DNA of 64,000 nt from DSVQ01 sp964484765 (GCA_964484765.1 CAZAGI010000031.1:1-64000); one strand, 5' to 3'; shown: positions 53,005 to 62,383, counted from the stretch's first letter. A program made the numbers and translations. The notes: generated by a model from the letters alone, not told the origin.

Positions 53005-53221
53005 GCGTAGCGTCCTTGCGAAAGGGAGTGGAGAGAATTCTCGAAATCGAAAGCGCGGCGACATGCCGCGGCCATGCCTGAGGCAGCGCTGAATGTCGTC
53101 GACTTGGAATGTGACCCAAGAGCAACGCAAAAAGTCAGCGGGGAGAGTTACGGCGATTCAAAATCACCGTTAGAGAAGATCACGGGTCAATGAGAAAACC
53201 CGCGAAGCAGGTCTTCGTGAA

Positions 53222-53611
53222 TTAGACCTGCAAAGAATGCAGAGCAAGATGAAGCGACCGCCCTGGTCGCATTCTGCACCGATCGATTTCGCGATCCTGG
53301 CGCATGGCCGCCGCTTGCAGCGACAAGACCGGATCAACAATTACCAGCAGGTCCGCACTCCAAGCCGAAACGTAATCGAAAGTGATCGACGTCATCGAGG
53401 CGAGCACAGCGCCGTTGCAGATGCAATCGCAACAGGGACTGTCCGAACAAGGCTCGCCAGGAGCTTCTGAGTTCGGATGGCAATGGGCGCAACAAGCGCA
53501 CCCACCGGAGAGCGCAACCGTTCCGTCACCCATCGACATCTGCCCCATGCAATTGAAGGGACAGACGGCCAAGCCGGCGAGCATCGATAAGACCAACAGC
53601 CATTGACGCAT
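53222..53611 (-). CDS. Exported Cys-rich protein (129 aa)
   Basis: A signal peptide (LLVLSMLAGLAVCPFN) is followed by a Cys/His cluster (GGCACCAHCHPN, CSDSPCCDCICN) that could bind metal. Family unknown. It appears to start the long minus-strand efflux series. Confidence 0.65.
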   Translation of the reverse strand: MRQWLLVLSMLAGLAVCPFNCMGQMSMGDGTVALSGGCACCAHCHPNSEAPGEPCSDSPCCDCICNGAVLASMTSITFDYVSAWSADLLVIVDPVLSLQAAAMRQDREIDRCRMRPGRSLHLALHSLQV

Positions 53612-53715
53612 ATCTACAAGCTATCGGCTCGGGCGGGAGTCGGCAATGCCAGTTTCCGGAGTCGCCCCGTGAAAAATGTCGGCACACGCTTGACGAACAA
53701 TCAAACGAACCATAT

Positions 53716-53729
53716 TTTGATTAGTCAAA
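53716..53729. promoter_or_regulatory. Small dyad in the promoter region of the DUF1559 gene
   Basis: TTTGA (53716-53720) and TCAAA (53725-53729) are inverted around TTAG in an AT-rich stretch that also holds TATGATTCTATAAA-like -10 words. A regulator site is possible but the arms are short. Confidence 0.3.
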
Positions 53730-53773
53730 CTTTATGATTCTATAAAAAAAACAAGTCTTCTTGAGGAACGGAA

Positions 53774-54787
53774 ATGAAAGCCTGCCGTCGTGCATTTACC
53801 TTGATCGAACTCCTTGTCGTCATTGCGATTATCGCGATTCTGATCGCCTTGCTGCTGCCTGCGGTTCAGCAGGCTCGGGAAGCCGCCCGGCGGACGCAGT
53901 GCCGAAACAATCTCAAGCAGATCGGGCTGGCACTCCATAACTACCTGGACGCCTACACGGTCTTCCCGCCGAGCTACTGTGCGGTACCGGGGGTCACGAC
54001 GACCGTCGGTGGGCAGTGGTCGATGTTGGCCCGCGTCCTGCCCTATGTGGAGCAGGCGAACTTGCAAAGCCTTGTCAACTGGAACCTTGCTTACAACGCT
54101 CAGCTCAACGTGGCGACGACCCGCATTCCTTCCTATCTGTGCCCCAGCGAGCCCAACGATGTCATGCGGATCAATCCGTCGACCGGTGTGCCGCGCGATT
54201 ATCCCGCAAGCTACGTCGCCAACTTCGGCACGTGGAAGATTTATGATCCCACGAACGGCACCGGCAGTGACGGAGCATTCTTCCCTAACAGCAAGATGCG
54301 GGCGGCGGACTTTTCCGATGGTATGAGCAACACGCTCTGCGCGTCCGAGGCCAAGACGTTCACGCCCTACCTGCGCAACACGTCCACCGATCCGGGGCCG
54401 ACGCCTCCGACGAGTTCGTCGTTCGCTATGGGATTGACGGGAGACGGCTGCTGCATCGGTAATTCGTTGCAACTCAACACAGGGCATACCGAATGGGCGG
54501 ACGGGCTTTGTCAGCAAAGTGGCTTCACGACAGTCTTTGGTCCTAACGCACGCATCCCGCATACGGTAGCCGGCGTCGAATACGACATCGACTTTGTCTC
54601 GTGGCGGGAAGGAACTCACGCCACGAGAGTCGCGTATGCCGCGCTGCCCGCTCGCAGCCACCACGAAGGAATCGTGCATTCGCTGCTGGTGGACGGATCG
54701 GTGCGGTCCATCAGTGAGAACATCGACCTTCAGGTTTGGCGGCGGCTGGGCACCCGCGCCGGCGGCGAGGTCGTTGGCGACTTCTGA
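53774..54787 (+). CDS. DUF1559 prepilin-like protein
   Basis: The 337-residue protein starts with a type IV pilin-like signal (RRAFTLIELLVVIAI) and the family block VQQAREAARRTQC, and ends with the typical DGSVRSISENI region. DUF1559 proteins are highly expanded in Planctomycetes and are thought to form surface or periplasmic pseudopilin-like structures. The ATG has GAGGAACGGAA upstream. It heads the plus-strand half of the metal island. The function is unknown. Confidence 0.95.
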   Translation: MKACRRAFTLIELLVVIAIIAILIALLLPAVQQAREAARRTQCRNNLKQIGLALHNYLDAYTVFPPSYCAVPGVTTTVGGQWSMLARVLPYVEQANLQSLVNWNLAYNAQLNVATTRIPSYLCPSEPNDVMRINPSTGVPRDYPASYVANFGTWKIYDPTNGTGSDGAFFPNSKMRAADFSDGMSNTLCASEAKTFTPYLRNTSTDPGPTPPTSSSFAMGLTGDGCCIGNSLQLNTGHTEWADGLCQQSGFTTVFGPNARIPHTVAGVEYDIDFVSWREGTHATRVAYAALPARSHHEGIVHSLLVDGSVRSISENIDLQVWRRLGTRAGGEVVGDF

Positions 54788-54864
54788 TCGCGAAAACGAC
54801 TCGTCGAAACGTCGCTGCGCTGATTGTCCGCGCAGAACTCCTCCTCCATAAAAGAGATTCCCGA

Positions 54865-56073
54865 ATGAGATTCGCTTATCGCCGCTTCCGTTCCTTCGCA
54901 CTGCCGGTCTTGATGCTGCTCGTCCCGTGGACGGCGGTGCTCGGTCAAACAAATTTCGGTGAGCCTTTGCCGGGATTAACGGCCGACGAGTTGAACCGGT
55001 TCCAGGCGGGCAAAGCCGCGTTTGAAGAAGTCGAAGGTGTCGCCGATGGTGTCGGCCCCGTCTTCAATCGCGATTCTTGTGTGGCGTGTCACGACAATCA
55101 GGCGACCGGCGGCGGGAGTGCGATTGTTTCCACGCGGATTGGTACGCGGATCAACCGTCAATTTGATCCGCTGCTGCAACGTGGAGGCCCTGTCATCCAG
55201 ACCGAGGGAATCGTAGGACGGGAAGGCTATGTCTTTGTCGGCGAGGTGATTCCCGTCGAAGCGACGATTATCTCGCGCCGACGAACTCCTCAAACCTTTG
55301 GCTTAGGGTTGGTGGATGCGGTGCCGGATGTGCTGCTGGTGGGATTAGCCCTCAAACAAGCGTTGCAGACTCCCGAAACTGCGGGGCGTCCGAATTTTGT
55401 TACCGATCTCCGCACGGGGCGGTGGCGAGTCGGCCGGCTCGGATGGAAAGCCGCTGTGCCGAACCTCACCAACTTTTCCGGCGACGCCTACAAGGAAGAG
55501 ATGGGCATCACGACGCCGGGGTGGCTCCCCGACGAAGATGGTCGGCTCATTGACGACGAGAACCCACCCCAAGGCGACATCAGCCTGCTGGAATACAATC
55601 CGGTCGGAAATCCCAACGAGGGTGACATCGAAGACGTCGTCCTCTTCACCGACTTCATGACGTTCCTGGCCCCGCCGCCTCGGGGTGCGATCACGGGTGC
55701 CGTTCGTCAGGGAGAAAAGCTGTTCACGAGCATTGGATGTGCGGACTGCCATGTGCCGGTGCTCTACACCGGCAATCATCCCTCCCCCGCGCTTCGATTT
55801 AGGGCCGTGGCGGCTTACTCCGATTTCCTCTTGCATGATATGGGCGCGCTAGGCGACGGAATCGAACAGGGGCAAGCCCGCGGAACCGAAATGCGGACCG
55901 CTCCGCTGTGGGGCCTGCGGACACAGCCCAGTTTCTTACACGATGGCCGTGCGACGACCGTGAACGAAGCCATTCTGCAACATGCCGGACAAGGGGCTTC
56001 GGCCCGCCTTCGGTTTCAGCGACTGAAGTGGTGGGAACAGGAGCAACTGCTCGCGTTTCTGAACTCGTTGTGA
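54865..56073 (+). CDS. Di-haem oxidoreductase (DHOR family)
   Basis: The 402-residue protein has a signal peptide (FRSFALPVLMLLVPWTAVLG) and two c-type haem sites, CVACH near residue 71 and CADCH near 293, with the family block PLWGLRTQPSFLHDGRATTVNEAI. It acts in the periplasm as an electron-transfer protein. The ATG at 54865 gives a good signal peptide. It follows DUF1559 by 77 bases. DHOR genes with exported partners are common in planctomycetes and in metal-related loci. Confidence 0.9.
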   Translation: MRFAYRRFRSFALPVLMLLVPWTAVLGQTNFGEPLPGLTADELNRFQAGKAAFEEVEGVADGVGPVFNRDSCVACHDNQATGGGSAIVSTRIGTRINRQFDPLLQRGGPVIQTEGIVGREGYVFVGEVIPVEATIISRRRTPQTFGLGLVDAVPDVLLVGLALKQALQTPETAGRPNFVTDLRTGRWRVGRLGWKAAVPNLTNFSGDAYKEEMGITTPGWLPDEDGRLIDDENPPQGDISLLEYNPVGNPNEGDIEDVVLFTDFMTFLAPPPRGAITGAVRQGEKLFTSIGCADCHVPVLYTGNHPSPALRFRAVAAYSDFLLHDMGALGDGIEQGQARGTEMRTAPLWGLRTQPSFLHDGRATTVNEAILQHAGQGASARLRFQRLKWWEQEQLLAFLNSL

Positions 56074-56226
56074 CGCGCAGCCGGAACGCAACCACGAAAG
56101 CGGTCTATGGCGAAATGTGCCGGTTATACCCGTTCTTCCACGTTTGCGATTCCATCTGTAAGGATCGAGCACAACTTGCCGATGCAACGAGGTGTATCGA
56201 AACGTCCTCGTTTCCGATGAAGCCCC

Positions 56227-56592
56227 ATGTTTCGGGTGTTGCTCACTGCGCTGCTTCTGATCCCGTGTCCAGATTGCTGGATGCAGCGGTTGGCGATCAT
56301 CACTTCGGTAGCACCGACATCGAGCATCTCGAAAACATGCGACTGCTGTGACGACGACAGCGACCACCCATCGCTACCCGCATCGCCGAGTCCTAAACCT
56401 GATTGCGCGTGCAAGATTCCGGCGGTTGTCGCGCTGCAAAAGGATCAATTCACCGTTCAATTCCAACCGGCGGTCGTAGCGACCGGAGGCGTCGTCGAGC
56501 AGACGCTGTTACTAGCCGGTGCGATCGTTAGCGGAGATACTTCAGTCGCCTGTGCGACCAGACCCACCCGCTCCTCTCCCTTGCGCCAATAA
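56227..56592 (+). CDS. Exported Cys-rich protein (121 aa)
   Basis: A signal peptide (MFRVLLTALLLIPCPDCW) is followed by CDCCDDDSDHPS and PDCACK, likely metal-binding. It lies 74 bases upstream of the TolC gene. Family unknown; it resembles the other Cys-rich exported proteins of the island. Confidence 0.6.
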   Translation: MFRVLLTALLLIPCPDCWMQRLAIITSVAPTSSISKTCDCCDDDSDHPSLPASPSPKPDCACKIPAVVALQKDQFTVQFQPAVVATGGVVEQTLLLAGAIVSGDTSVACATRPTRSSPLRQ

Positions 56593-56666
56593 TCCGCGCG
56601 GCGTGTTCCGACATCGCTTCGCCACCGTCTTGGCCAATCCATTTTCTTGCCCCCAGGGAGGGACGC

Positions 56667-57947
56667 ATGTTCGTCATTCGCTCATTCATGGCTCGTATCG
56701 CCGCTCCTGGCCTGCTCGGCCTGTCATTCACACTCGGCACACTTGTCGCCGCGGAAGAACCACCGGCCGTGCCACCCGCGCCCGTAACGGAGTCCGGTCT
56801 TACGTTGGATGTCCTCACATCCATCGCGGAGTCCACCAGCCCGACTCTGACCCAGGCCGCGGCGGAAGTCCAAGCCGCTCGGGGACGGGCCCATCAGGCT
56901 GGTCTCTATCCCAATCCTGTGGCCAGCGGCGGTGCACAGCAATTAGGTGGCCGGGACAGCCAATACTTCGGACAACTCAGCCAGGAAATCGTCACCAAGC
57001 ATAAGCTGCAACTCGCGGAAGCAGCGGCGTGTCGGGAGGTCTTCCAAGCCGAATACCGGTTCGTACGGACGCGCTTCGATCTGCTCACGAACACGCGACA
57101 AGGCTACTACGCGGTTCTCGCCGGTCAAAAAAGGGTCGACGTGTTGCGGCAATTGGTCGGCATCGCCAACAAATCACAGGTTGCGGCCACCCGACTTCAG
57201 GACGCGGGCGAGGGAACTCGCGGTGACTTGCTGCTGTTTCAGATCGAACTGGAGAAGGCGGAAGTGGCTTTGCAAAATGCCGACGCCACGTTGGCGGCCG
57301 CTTTGCAGCAACTCACCGCGAGTCTTGGCGCACCCGAGATGGAATTGCAGCGGGTCGAAGGGGACTTGCGGGTCTCCCTGGCCCCGTTTGCCGAGCAGGT
57401 CGTCATCGACAGCTACATTCCGTACAACGCGGATATCTCGATGGCCGAGCAGGAAGTCGATCGGAATCGACTGCTTCTGAAGCGAGCGCAAGTCGAACCG
57501 TTCCCCAACATCACCGTGAACGCTGGCTACATGCGGCAGTATGTCGGCAACGACAATATCGCGATCCTGAATCTGTCCGCGCCACTGCCCCTGTGGAACA
57601 AGAACCAGGGAAACATCAATGCCTCGGCGGCCAACGTGACCAAAGCCGCGGCCAACGTCGCCACGGTGAGGAATGGAATCGCCAAACAGATGGCTGCGGC
57701 GCGAGGACGTTATCGCGCTGCCGATCAACTCGTGGTCCGGTACGAGGAGAAGATCATTCCTCTCGCTCAGGAAAGCGTGAAGCTGATCCAGACCGCTTTC
57801 GCTCAGGGGCAGTTCGACTTCCTGCGACTGTTGCAGGCGCAGCGGGCGTTGGTGGAATCTCAGTTGGGATACATCGGCGCTTTGGAAACCCGCTGGACGG
57901 CCGCCGCAGAACTTGCGGGGTTAGCGCAGGTGGAAGCCTTTCCTTGA
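56667..57947 (+). CDS. TolC/CusC/CzcC-type outer membrane channel
   Basis: The 426-residue protein has a signal peptide and the two-fold repeated helical hairpin of TolC proteins: YPNPVASGGAQQLG near 80, FRSELEKAEVALQ-type helix near 195, and the second repeat ending with LRLLQAQRALVESQLGY. It forms the outer-membrane channel of the efflux system, probably for heavy metals given the CusB-type adaptor at 60902. The ATG has AGGGAGGGACGC upstream. Confidence 0.9.
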   Translation: MFVIRSFMARIAAPGLLGLSFTLGTLVAAEEPPAVPPAPVTESGLTLDVLTSIAESTSPTLTQAAAEVQAARGRAHQAGLYPNPVASGGAQQLGGRDSQYFGQLSQEIVTKHKLQLAEAAACREVFQAEYRFVRTRFDLLTNTRQGYYAVLAGQKRVDVLRQLVGIANKSQVAATRLQDAGEGTRGDLLLFQIELEKAEVALQNADATLAAALQQLTASLGAPEMELQRVEGDLRVSLAPFAEQVVIDSYIPYNADISMAEQEVDRNRLLLKRAQVEPFPNITVNAGYMRQYVGNDNIAILNLSAPLPLWNKNQGNINASAANVTKAAANVATVRNGIAKQMAAARGRYRAADQLVVRYEEKIIPLAQESVKLIQTAFAQGQFDFLRLLQAQRALVESQLGYIGALETRWTAAAELAGLAQVEAFP

Positions 57948-58096
57948 GTCCGCCGAGATCGTTCGGTCTGCTTTCGAAATTGCGACGTAGCTTCGCGATG
58001 GTTGGCCATCGGTCGATTCGCAACGAGGATAGAGAATAAAGAGGGGTGATGATCCGCACGCGTTTGACACGCCCTGCCTATGGAGTTCATCGCTTG

Positions 58097-58424
58097 ATGA
58101 AAATGAATGAAGTTCCTGAAGTCGTCCAAATCCGAGAAATGCTTCGACGAGCCGGTCTCCAGACCACTGCCGTCCGTTTGGCGGTCATGCGAATACTAAT
58201 CCGGACAAACCTAGCCGATGTCGTGCGCACAGATTGCAAACGCAATCATCCCTCTTGGGTTTCAGCGATCCGCGTTTCCCAAGATGCTGCGGCGGCTGGT
58301 GGAAGCCGGCTTAATTCAGCAGTTGCATCAGAGAGCCACGACGAAGCAATTTGAATGGATGGGTCCGCCGCTGAATCACATCGAGCTTGATCGCAATGAT
58401 GCTGCGATTGCAAGCGTTGCGTAA
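58097..58424 (+). pseudogene. Fur-family regulator, frameshifted
   Basis: The first frame (MKMNEVPEVVQIREMLRRAGLQTTAVRLAVMRIL) is the start of a Fur-type winged helix. Continuation is in the +1 frame: CAQIANAIIPLGFQRSAF and KMLRRLVEAGLIQQLHQ. The break lies near 58205-58225. The C-terminal metal-binding dimer domain (CxxC/His) of Fur proteins is absent. It is either a decayed Fur/Zur/PerR gene or a sequencing frameshift in a short N-terminal-only protein. Confidence 0.7.
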
Positions 58425-58516
58425 CTAAATGGAATCAGAGGGGATACGCCGGATTCGCTCTTGACCTATCGAGCCCGATGACGATAATTCAGTCGCACAT
58501 GGAAGGAAATTGTTTC

Positions 58517-58912
58517 GTGCATACCTGGTTCACACTGCTGGCTCTCGCTTGCTTCGTGCCACAGCAATTTGTTTGCTGTGCACAAAGTTGCGGCCCCTGC
58601 GTGGAAGCCGAAGACGCCCACGAAGCAGAGTCGTCCTGTGGGCATCATGGCGAGCATAGCCACGAAACACCGTCGGCTCCGCATGAACATTCTTCGCATC
58701 ATCTCTGTGTTGCCACGCACCTGTTCTACCTGGCGAGCAGCGATGCGGGTTCTCAGTTGCCCGATTTGAGTTGGATCCATGCGATCCTTCCTATGCAGGA
58801 GGCCGTGGTCGACCTGCAATTCGGTGGCCCCCGCGCCGTGATGGCGTCACATTCGGTTCCACCGCCCGATGCTGGGCAAGTCCGCGCGCTCCTGAGCGTG
58901 TGGATTCTCTAA
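58517..58912 (+). CDS. Exported His/Cys-rich protein (131 aa)
   Basis: I choose the GTG at 58517 because GGAAGG stands ten to fifteen bases upstream and the product then starts with a signal peptide (MHTWFTLLALACFVPQQF). ATGs at 58478 and 58499 have no ribosome site. The mature part is CCAQSCGPCVEAEDAHEAE and GHHGEHSHETPSAPHEHSSHH, clearly metal-binding in composition. Family unknown. It lies at the head of the CusB adaptor group. Confidence 0.65.
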   Translation: MHTWFTLLALACFVPQQFVCCAQSCGPCVEAEDAHEAESSCGHHGEHSHETPSAPHEHSSHHLCVATHLFYLASSDAGSQLPDLSWIHAILPMQEAVVDLQFGGPRAVMASHSVPPPDAGQVRALLSVWIL

Positions 58913-59150
58913 TCGCGCCCAGGCCCTCTTTCGCCTGCGAGCTGCGCTCTGTTGCATGACGGGCCTCGAGTCGGTTTCGCTTGCGCTCATCCTTCGCTGG
59001 CCGTCTGGGACGGTGGTCGGCGGTTGCTTTCGCCGCACGGATCGTGTGATCCATTGCGGACCTATTCTAGCAAACTTGCGGCGTCGAGACTTTCGACGCC
59101 TGCCTGGATGCACCCGGTTGCGTGCAGGCACTCCTCTCGAAAGGACTCTC

Positions 59151-59642
59151 ATGGCTGGAATTCTGTTGACGCAACGCGGCCTCCTAGACCGCGTCCTCGT
59201 CGGGATCGTGTTCTCTCTTGCAACGGTGTCTTATGTTTGGTCGGCCCCGCCAGCCGCAGGACACGCCCATCCCGAGAAGGGACCGCACGGTGGTCCTCTG
59301 CTGGAGTTGGGCGATGAAGAATATCACATCGAGGTCATGCTCGATGAAAAGAAGAATGTGCTGACGCTCTATGTCCTTGACGCCGCCGCCAAAGCGTCCG
59401 TGCCGACTGAGGCAAAAGAGGCGATTATCAGCCTCAAGCACGACGGAAAGCCGGAACAGTTCAAACTGAAAGCGGCACCATTAAAGACCGATCCCGCGGG
59501 CATGGCTTCGGCATTCCAGTTGAAGGATGAAGAACTGGTGCATGACCTGCACCACAAGGGAAACGATGCCCGGCTGTCGCTGAAGATCAACGGCAAGCCC
59601 TATACCGCCAAGTTCGAGTTGAAGCACGACCACAAACACTAA
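59151..59642 (+). CDS. His-tipped exported metal-related protein, copy 1 (163 aa)
   Basis: After a signal peptide (RVLVGIVFSLATVSYVWS) the mature protein reads AGHAHPEKGPHGGPLLELGDEEYHIEVML, a beta-sandwich-like stretch, and ends with KHDHKH. The HAHPEKGPHGG start resembles the N-terminal part of CusB/CzcB adaptors, so it may deliver metal to the adaptor at 60902. Its last 402 bases are repeated at 60341-60742 with only scattered changes, no indels. The ATG at 59151 has AAAGGACTCTC before it. Confidence 0.8.
   Translation: MAGILLTQRGLLDRVLVGIVFSLATVSYVWSAPPAAGHAHPEKGPHGGPLLELGDEEYHIEVMLDEKKNVLTLYVLDAAAKASVPTEAKEAIISLKHDGKPEQFKLKAAPLKTDPAGMASAFQLKDEELVHDLHHKGNDARLSLKINGKPYTAKFELKHDHKH
59241..59642 (+). 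repeat. Duplicated segment, copy 1
   Basis: This 402-base segment recurs at 60341-60742, exactly 1100 bases later, with near-identical bases and no length change. The signal-peptide parts upstream differ. Confidence 0.9.
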
Positions 59643-59766
59643 TTCTCCATTGACGGGCAACGACTCGGGAGCCTTTCCGGCGGGTGATTCCGCCGGAAAG
59701 GACTTGCCGATCATCCGAAGCTGCCCGAAAGAGGATGTGACAGAATTTGATCAGGAGATCGCCAAC

Positions 59767-60129
59767 ATGAATTCCCGATCCTTGCGGATTGCTTGCGCTG
59801 CAATCGGACTGATGCTGATTGTCCCCGCAGCGAGCGACGCCGCTCGACGCCCTAGTTCACGAGCCATGCAGCGATATTTGCAGCAAGCGCAAGAGCAGCA
59901 GCGCCAGATGCAGGCTGCTCAACAAGCCGCGATACTTCGTGAAGCCGCCGCACAGAAAGCCGCGGAGGAACGGAGAATGGAAATGCACCGGCGGGCCTCG
60001 CAAGATCGACGCGATAAGGCGGAAGCGGCACGTGAGCGAGCACGACAACGCCGCTCAGAGGAAGCCCAGGCCGAGTCGAAAGCAACCACTGCCGCCCCCA
60101 AACCCAGTCAGCCAAGCCGCAATTCGTAA
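59767..60129 (+). CDS. Exported Ala/Gln/Arg-rich coiled-coil protein (120 aa)
   Basis: A signal peptide (IACAAIGLMLIVPAASDA) is followed by a long charged helix (QRYLQQAQEQQRQMQAAQQ, then AERARERARQRRSEE-type repeats). Probably a periplasmic coiled coil. Unknown function. It lies between the two copies of the His-tipped protein. Confidence 0.6.
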   Translation: MNSRSLRIACAAIGLMLIVPAASDAARRPSSRAMQRYLQQAQEQQRQMQAAQQAAILREAAAQKAAEERRMEMHRRASQDRRDKAEAARERARQRRSEEAQAESKATTAAPKPSQPSRNS

Positions 60130-60244
60130 TCGCATGCCCGCAAATCCTGATTTGAATGGAAATGGAAGGCCATCACGCCAACGCGTGTCGGCGTGAGTCA
60201 GGACAAGTTTTAGCGTGCTCAGTTTTTCCTGAAAGGACTCTCTC

Positions 60245-60742
60245 ATGTCGGAACGTACTCGGCCTCTGTCGCGTTGGAACATCGCGGCCCGCTATCTGCT
60301 CGGAACCATGTTCTTGTTCGGCTTGGGCTCCTACGTCTTGTCGGCCCCGCCCGCCGCAGGGCACGCCCATCCCGAAAAGGGACCGCATGGCGGCCCACTG
60401 CTGGAGTTGGGGGACGAAGAATATCACATCGAGGTCATGCTCGATGAGAAGAAGAATGTGCTGACGCTCTATGTCCTTGACGCCGCCGCCAAAGCGTCCG
60501 TGCCGACTGAGGCAAAAGAGGCGATCATCAGCCTCAAGCACGACGGGAAGCCGGAACAGTTCAAATTGAAGGCGGCACCATTGAAGACCGATCCCGCGGG
60601 CCTAGCTTCGGCATTTCAGTTGAAAGATGAAGAACTGGTGCATGACCTGCACCACAAGGGAAATGATGCCCGGCTGTCGCTGAAGATCAAAGGCAAGGCG
60701 TACACCGCCAAGTTCGAGTTGAAGCACGACCACAAACACTAA
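60245..60742 (+). CDS. His-tipped exported metal-related protein, copy 2 (165 aa)
   Basis: The signal peptide (YLLGTMFLFGLGSYVLS) differs from copy 1, but from SAPPAAGHAHPEKGPHGG to the KHDHKH end the two proteins are nearly identical (changes such as NGKP to KGKA). The ATG has AAAGGACTCTCTC upstream, like copy 1. It directly precedes the CusB-type adaptor gene. Confidence 0.8.
   Translation: MSERTRPLSRWNIAARYLLGTMFLFGLGSYVLSAPPAAGHAHPEKGPHGGPLLELGDEEYHIEVMLDEKKNVLTLYVLDAAAKASVPTEAKEAIISLKHDGKPEQFKLKAAPLKTDPAGLASAFQLKDEELVHDLHHKGNDARLSLKIKGKAYTAKFELKHDHKH
60341..60742 (+). repeat. Duplicated segment, copy 2
   Basis: Second copy of 59241-59642, offset by 1100 bases. Confidence 0.9.
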
Positions 60743-60901
60743 GCGTTGAGGTCATCCGTTGACGCGCCCGGTTCTGCCCGGTGGCGACGATCGTTCGTCG
60801 CGCCGGGTGGCGCTGGGAGTTTTCCTGCACACCACGGATTGCTGCGCGTGGCCTGCGGGGCAGCAATTCGCACCACAGAAACTTGTCAAAGAAGCTCGAT
60901 C

Positions 60902-62362
60902 ATGCGTCTGCCCAAACAACTGCTGACCGTTGGAGCGTTCGCCATCTTGGCAGGACTCACAGCCGGAGGAACTCTCGCCACGCGCGATCGCTGGCTGCCC
61001 CTGCTCTCTGCGAAGAAGCTCGTTTCCTCTGCCGAGGCGGGTCACGATGAACATGCCGGTCACGATCACGGAGCGGAGGGGCACGGCGCGGAGAGTGATC
61101 AAAACAGTGTCGCGTTGTCGGAACAGGCGCGGGCGAATCTCGGGTTGAAAGTCGGCCCGGTCGAACTGTCCGATTACACCAAGAACCTCGTGATTCCCGG
61201 CGTGGTGGTCGAGCAACCCGGTCACAGCGAACGGCGAATCACGACATCCTTGGCTGGTGTTGTGGTCAAAGTGCATGCCTTTCCCGGCCAGGCCGTTAAA
61301 CCGGGCGACCCACTGCTCGACATTCAGCCAACAGGCGAACTATTGACCAACGCCCAGGCAGAATTGCTGAAATTGCTGCAAGACATCGAGTTGGTTGATA
61401 TCGAACTCAAACGGCTTACTCCTCTGGTGGAAAGTGGCTCGATTCCCGCCCGCAACAAGCTGGAGAAGGAATACGAACGCAAGCGGCTCGATTCCCAAAA
61501 GCTGGTCCAGATTCAAGAACTCCTGGTTCGCGGGCTGTCGCCGTACCAGATCACCGAAATGGTGGAGCACAAAACCTTGCTCCGCGAGTTCACGATTCAC
61601 GTGCCCGGCGGCCCTCCCAAGGCACCGCCTAAAGAGGAAGGCCACAATCACCCTTCAATTGTGCCGACGGGGTTGCGTCGTGCTCCTGAGCGATTGGAAT
61701 CCGTCACCGCGGATACCGTCTACACCGTCGAGAACATTGACATTTTTCCTGGCAAGCTCGTGCAACCGGGCGATGAGTTGTGTGACCTCGGCTTGCACAC
61801 CGAACTGTACCTGGAAGGCCATGCCTTCGAGCGCGATAGTCGACAGATTGCTCTCGCCGTTCAGGAGCAACGTCCTCTGACGGCCCTGTTCGAAGGAGAA
61901 GCGGAAGCGCCTGAACTCCGGGAAGGTCTGTCGATTCGTTATGTCGAGAATTCACTCGACGCGGCCACGCGGACATTGCGGTTTTTCGCCCCGATCAAGA
62001 ATGAAGTCGTGCGTGATGCCCAAGCGGATAATGGCGTAATCTATCGTTCCTGGCGTTTCAAACCGGGTCAGAAAGTGAGACTGCTGGTTCCGGTGCAGAA
62101 GCTCACCGAGCAGGTCGTTGTGCCTACAGAGGCGGTCGTCAGCGAAGGACCAGACGCGTATGTCTTCCGCGTGAACGGCAAGCTCATGGAGCGCGTCCCC
62201 GTGATCGTCGAGCACCGTGATCCACGCTTCGTGGTGCTCCGTAACGATGGGAGTGTGTTCCCCGGCGACGAGATTGCCATGAACCAGGCATATCAGATCA
62301 GTCTGGCACTGAAAAAGCAGCAAGGCTCCGGCGTCGATATGCACGCGGGACACAATCACTAA
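60902..62362 (+). CDS. CusB/CzcB-type RND membrane fusion protein
   Basis: The 486-residue adaptor has an N-terminal anchor, a His-rich stretch (GHDEHAGHDHGAEGHGAE), a lipoyl-like domain split by a helical hairpin (about 140-215), beta-barrel and MP domains, and a His tail (VDMHAGHNH). It connects an RND or other inner-membrane pump with the TolC channel and may bind Cu/Ag/Zn/Co. The ATG at 60902 is chosen for the anchor. No RND pump (CusA/CzcA) is inside the window; it may follow further right. Confidence 0.88.
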   Translation: MRLPKQLLTVGAFAILAGLTAGGTLATRDRWLPLLSAKKLVSSAEAGHDEHAGHDHGAEGHGAESDQNSVALSEQARANLGLKVGPVELSDYTKNLVIPGVVVEQPGHSERRITTSLAGVVVKVHAFPGQAVKPGDPLLDIQPTGELLTNAQAELLKLLQDIELVDIELKRLTPLVESGSIPARNKLEKEYERKRLDSQKLVQIQELLVRGLSPYQITEMVEHKTLLREFTIHVPGGPPKAPPKEEGHNHPSIVPTGLRRAPERLESVTADTVYTVENIDIFPGKLVQPGDELCDLGLHTELYLEGHAFERDSRQIALAVQEQRPLTALFEGEAEAPELREGLSIRYVENSLDAATRTLRFFAPIKNEVVRDAQADNGVIYRSWRFKPGQKVRLLVPVQKLTEQVVVPTEAVVSEGPDAYVFRVNGKLMERVPVIVEHRDPRFVVLRNDGSVFPGDEIAMNQAYQISLALKKQQGSGVDMHAGHNH

Positions 62363-62383
62363 CTCGTAATCCGAGACAGACCC

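Noticed and set aside
53732..54952. 406-codon minus-strand frame over the DUF1559 gene
   Set aside because: The plus strand encodes a textbook DUF1559 protein; the antisense protein is Arg-rich without family features.
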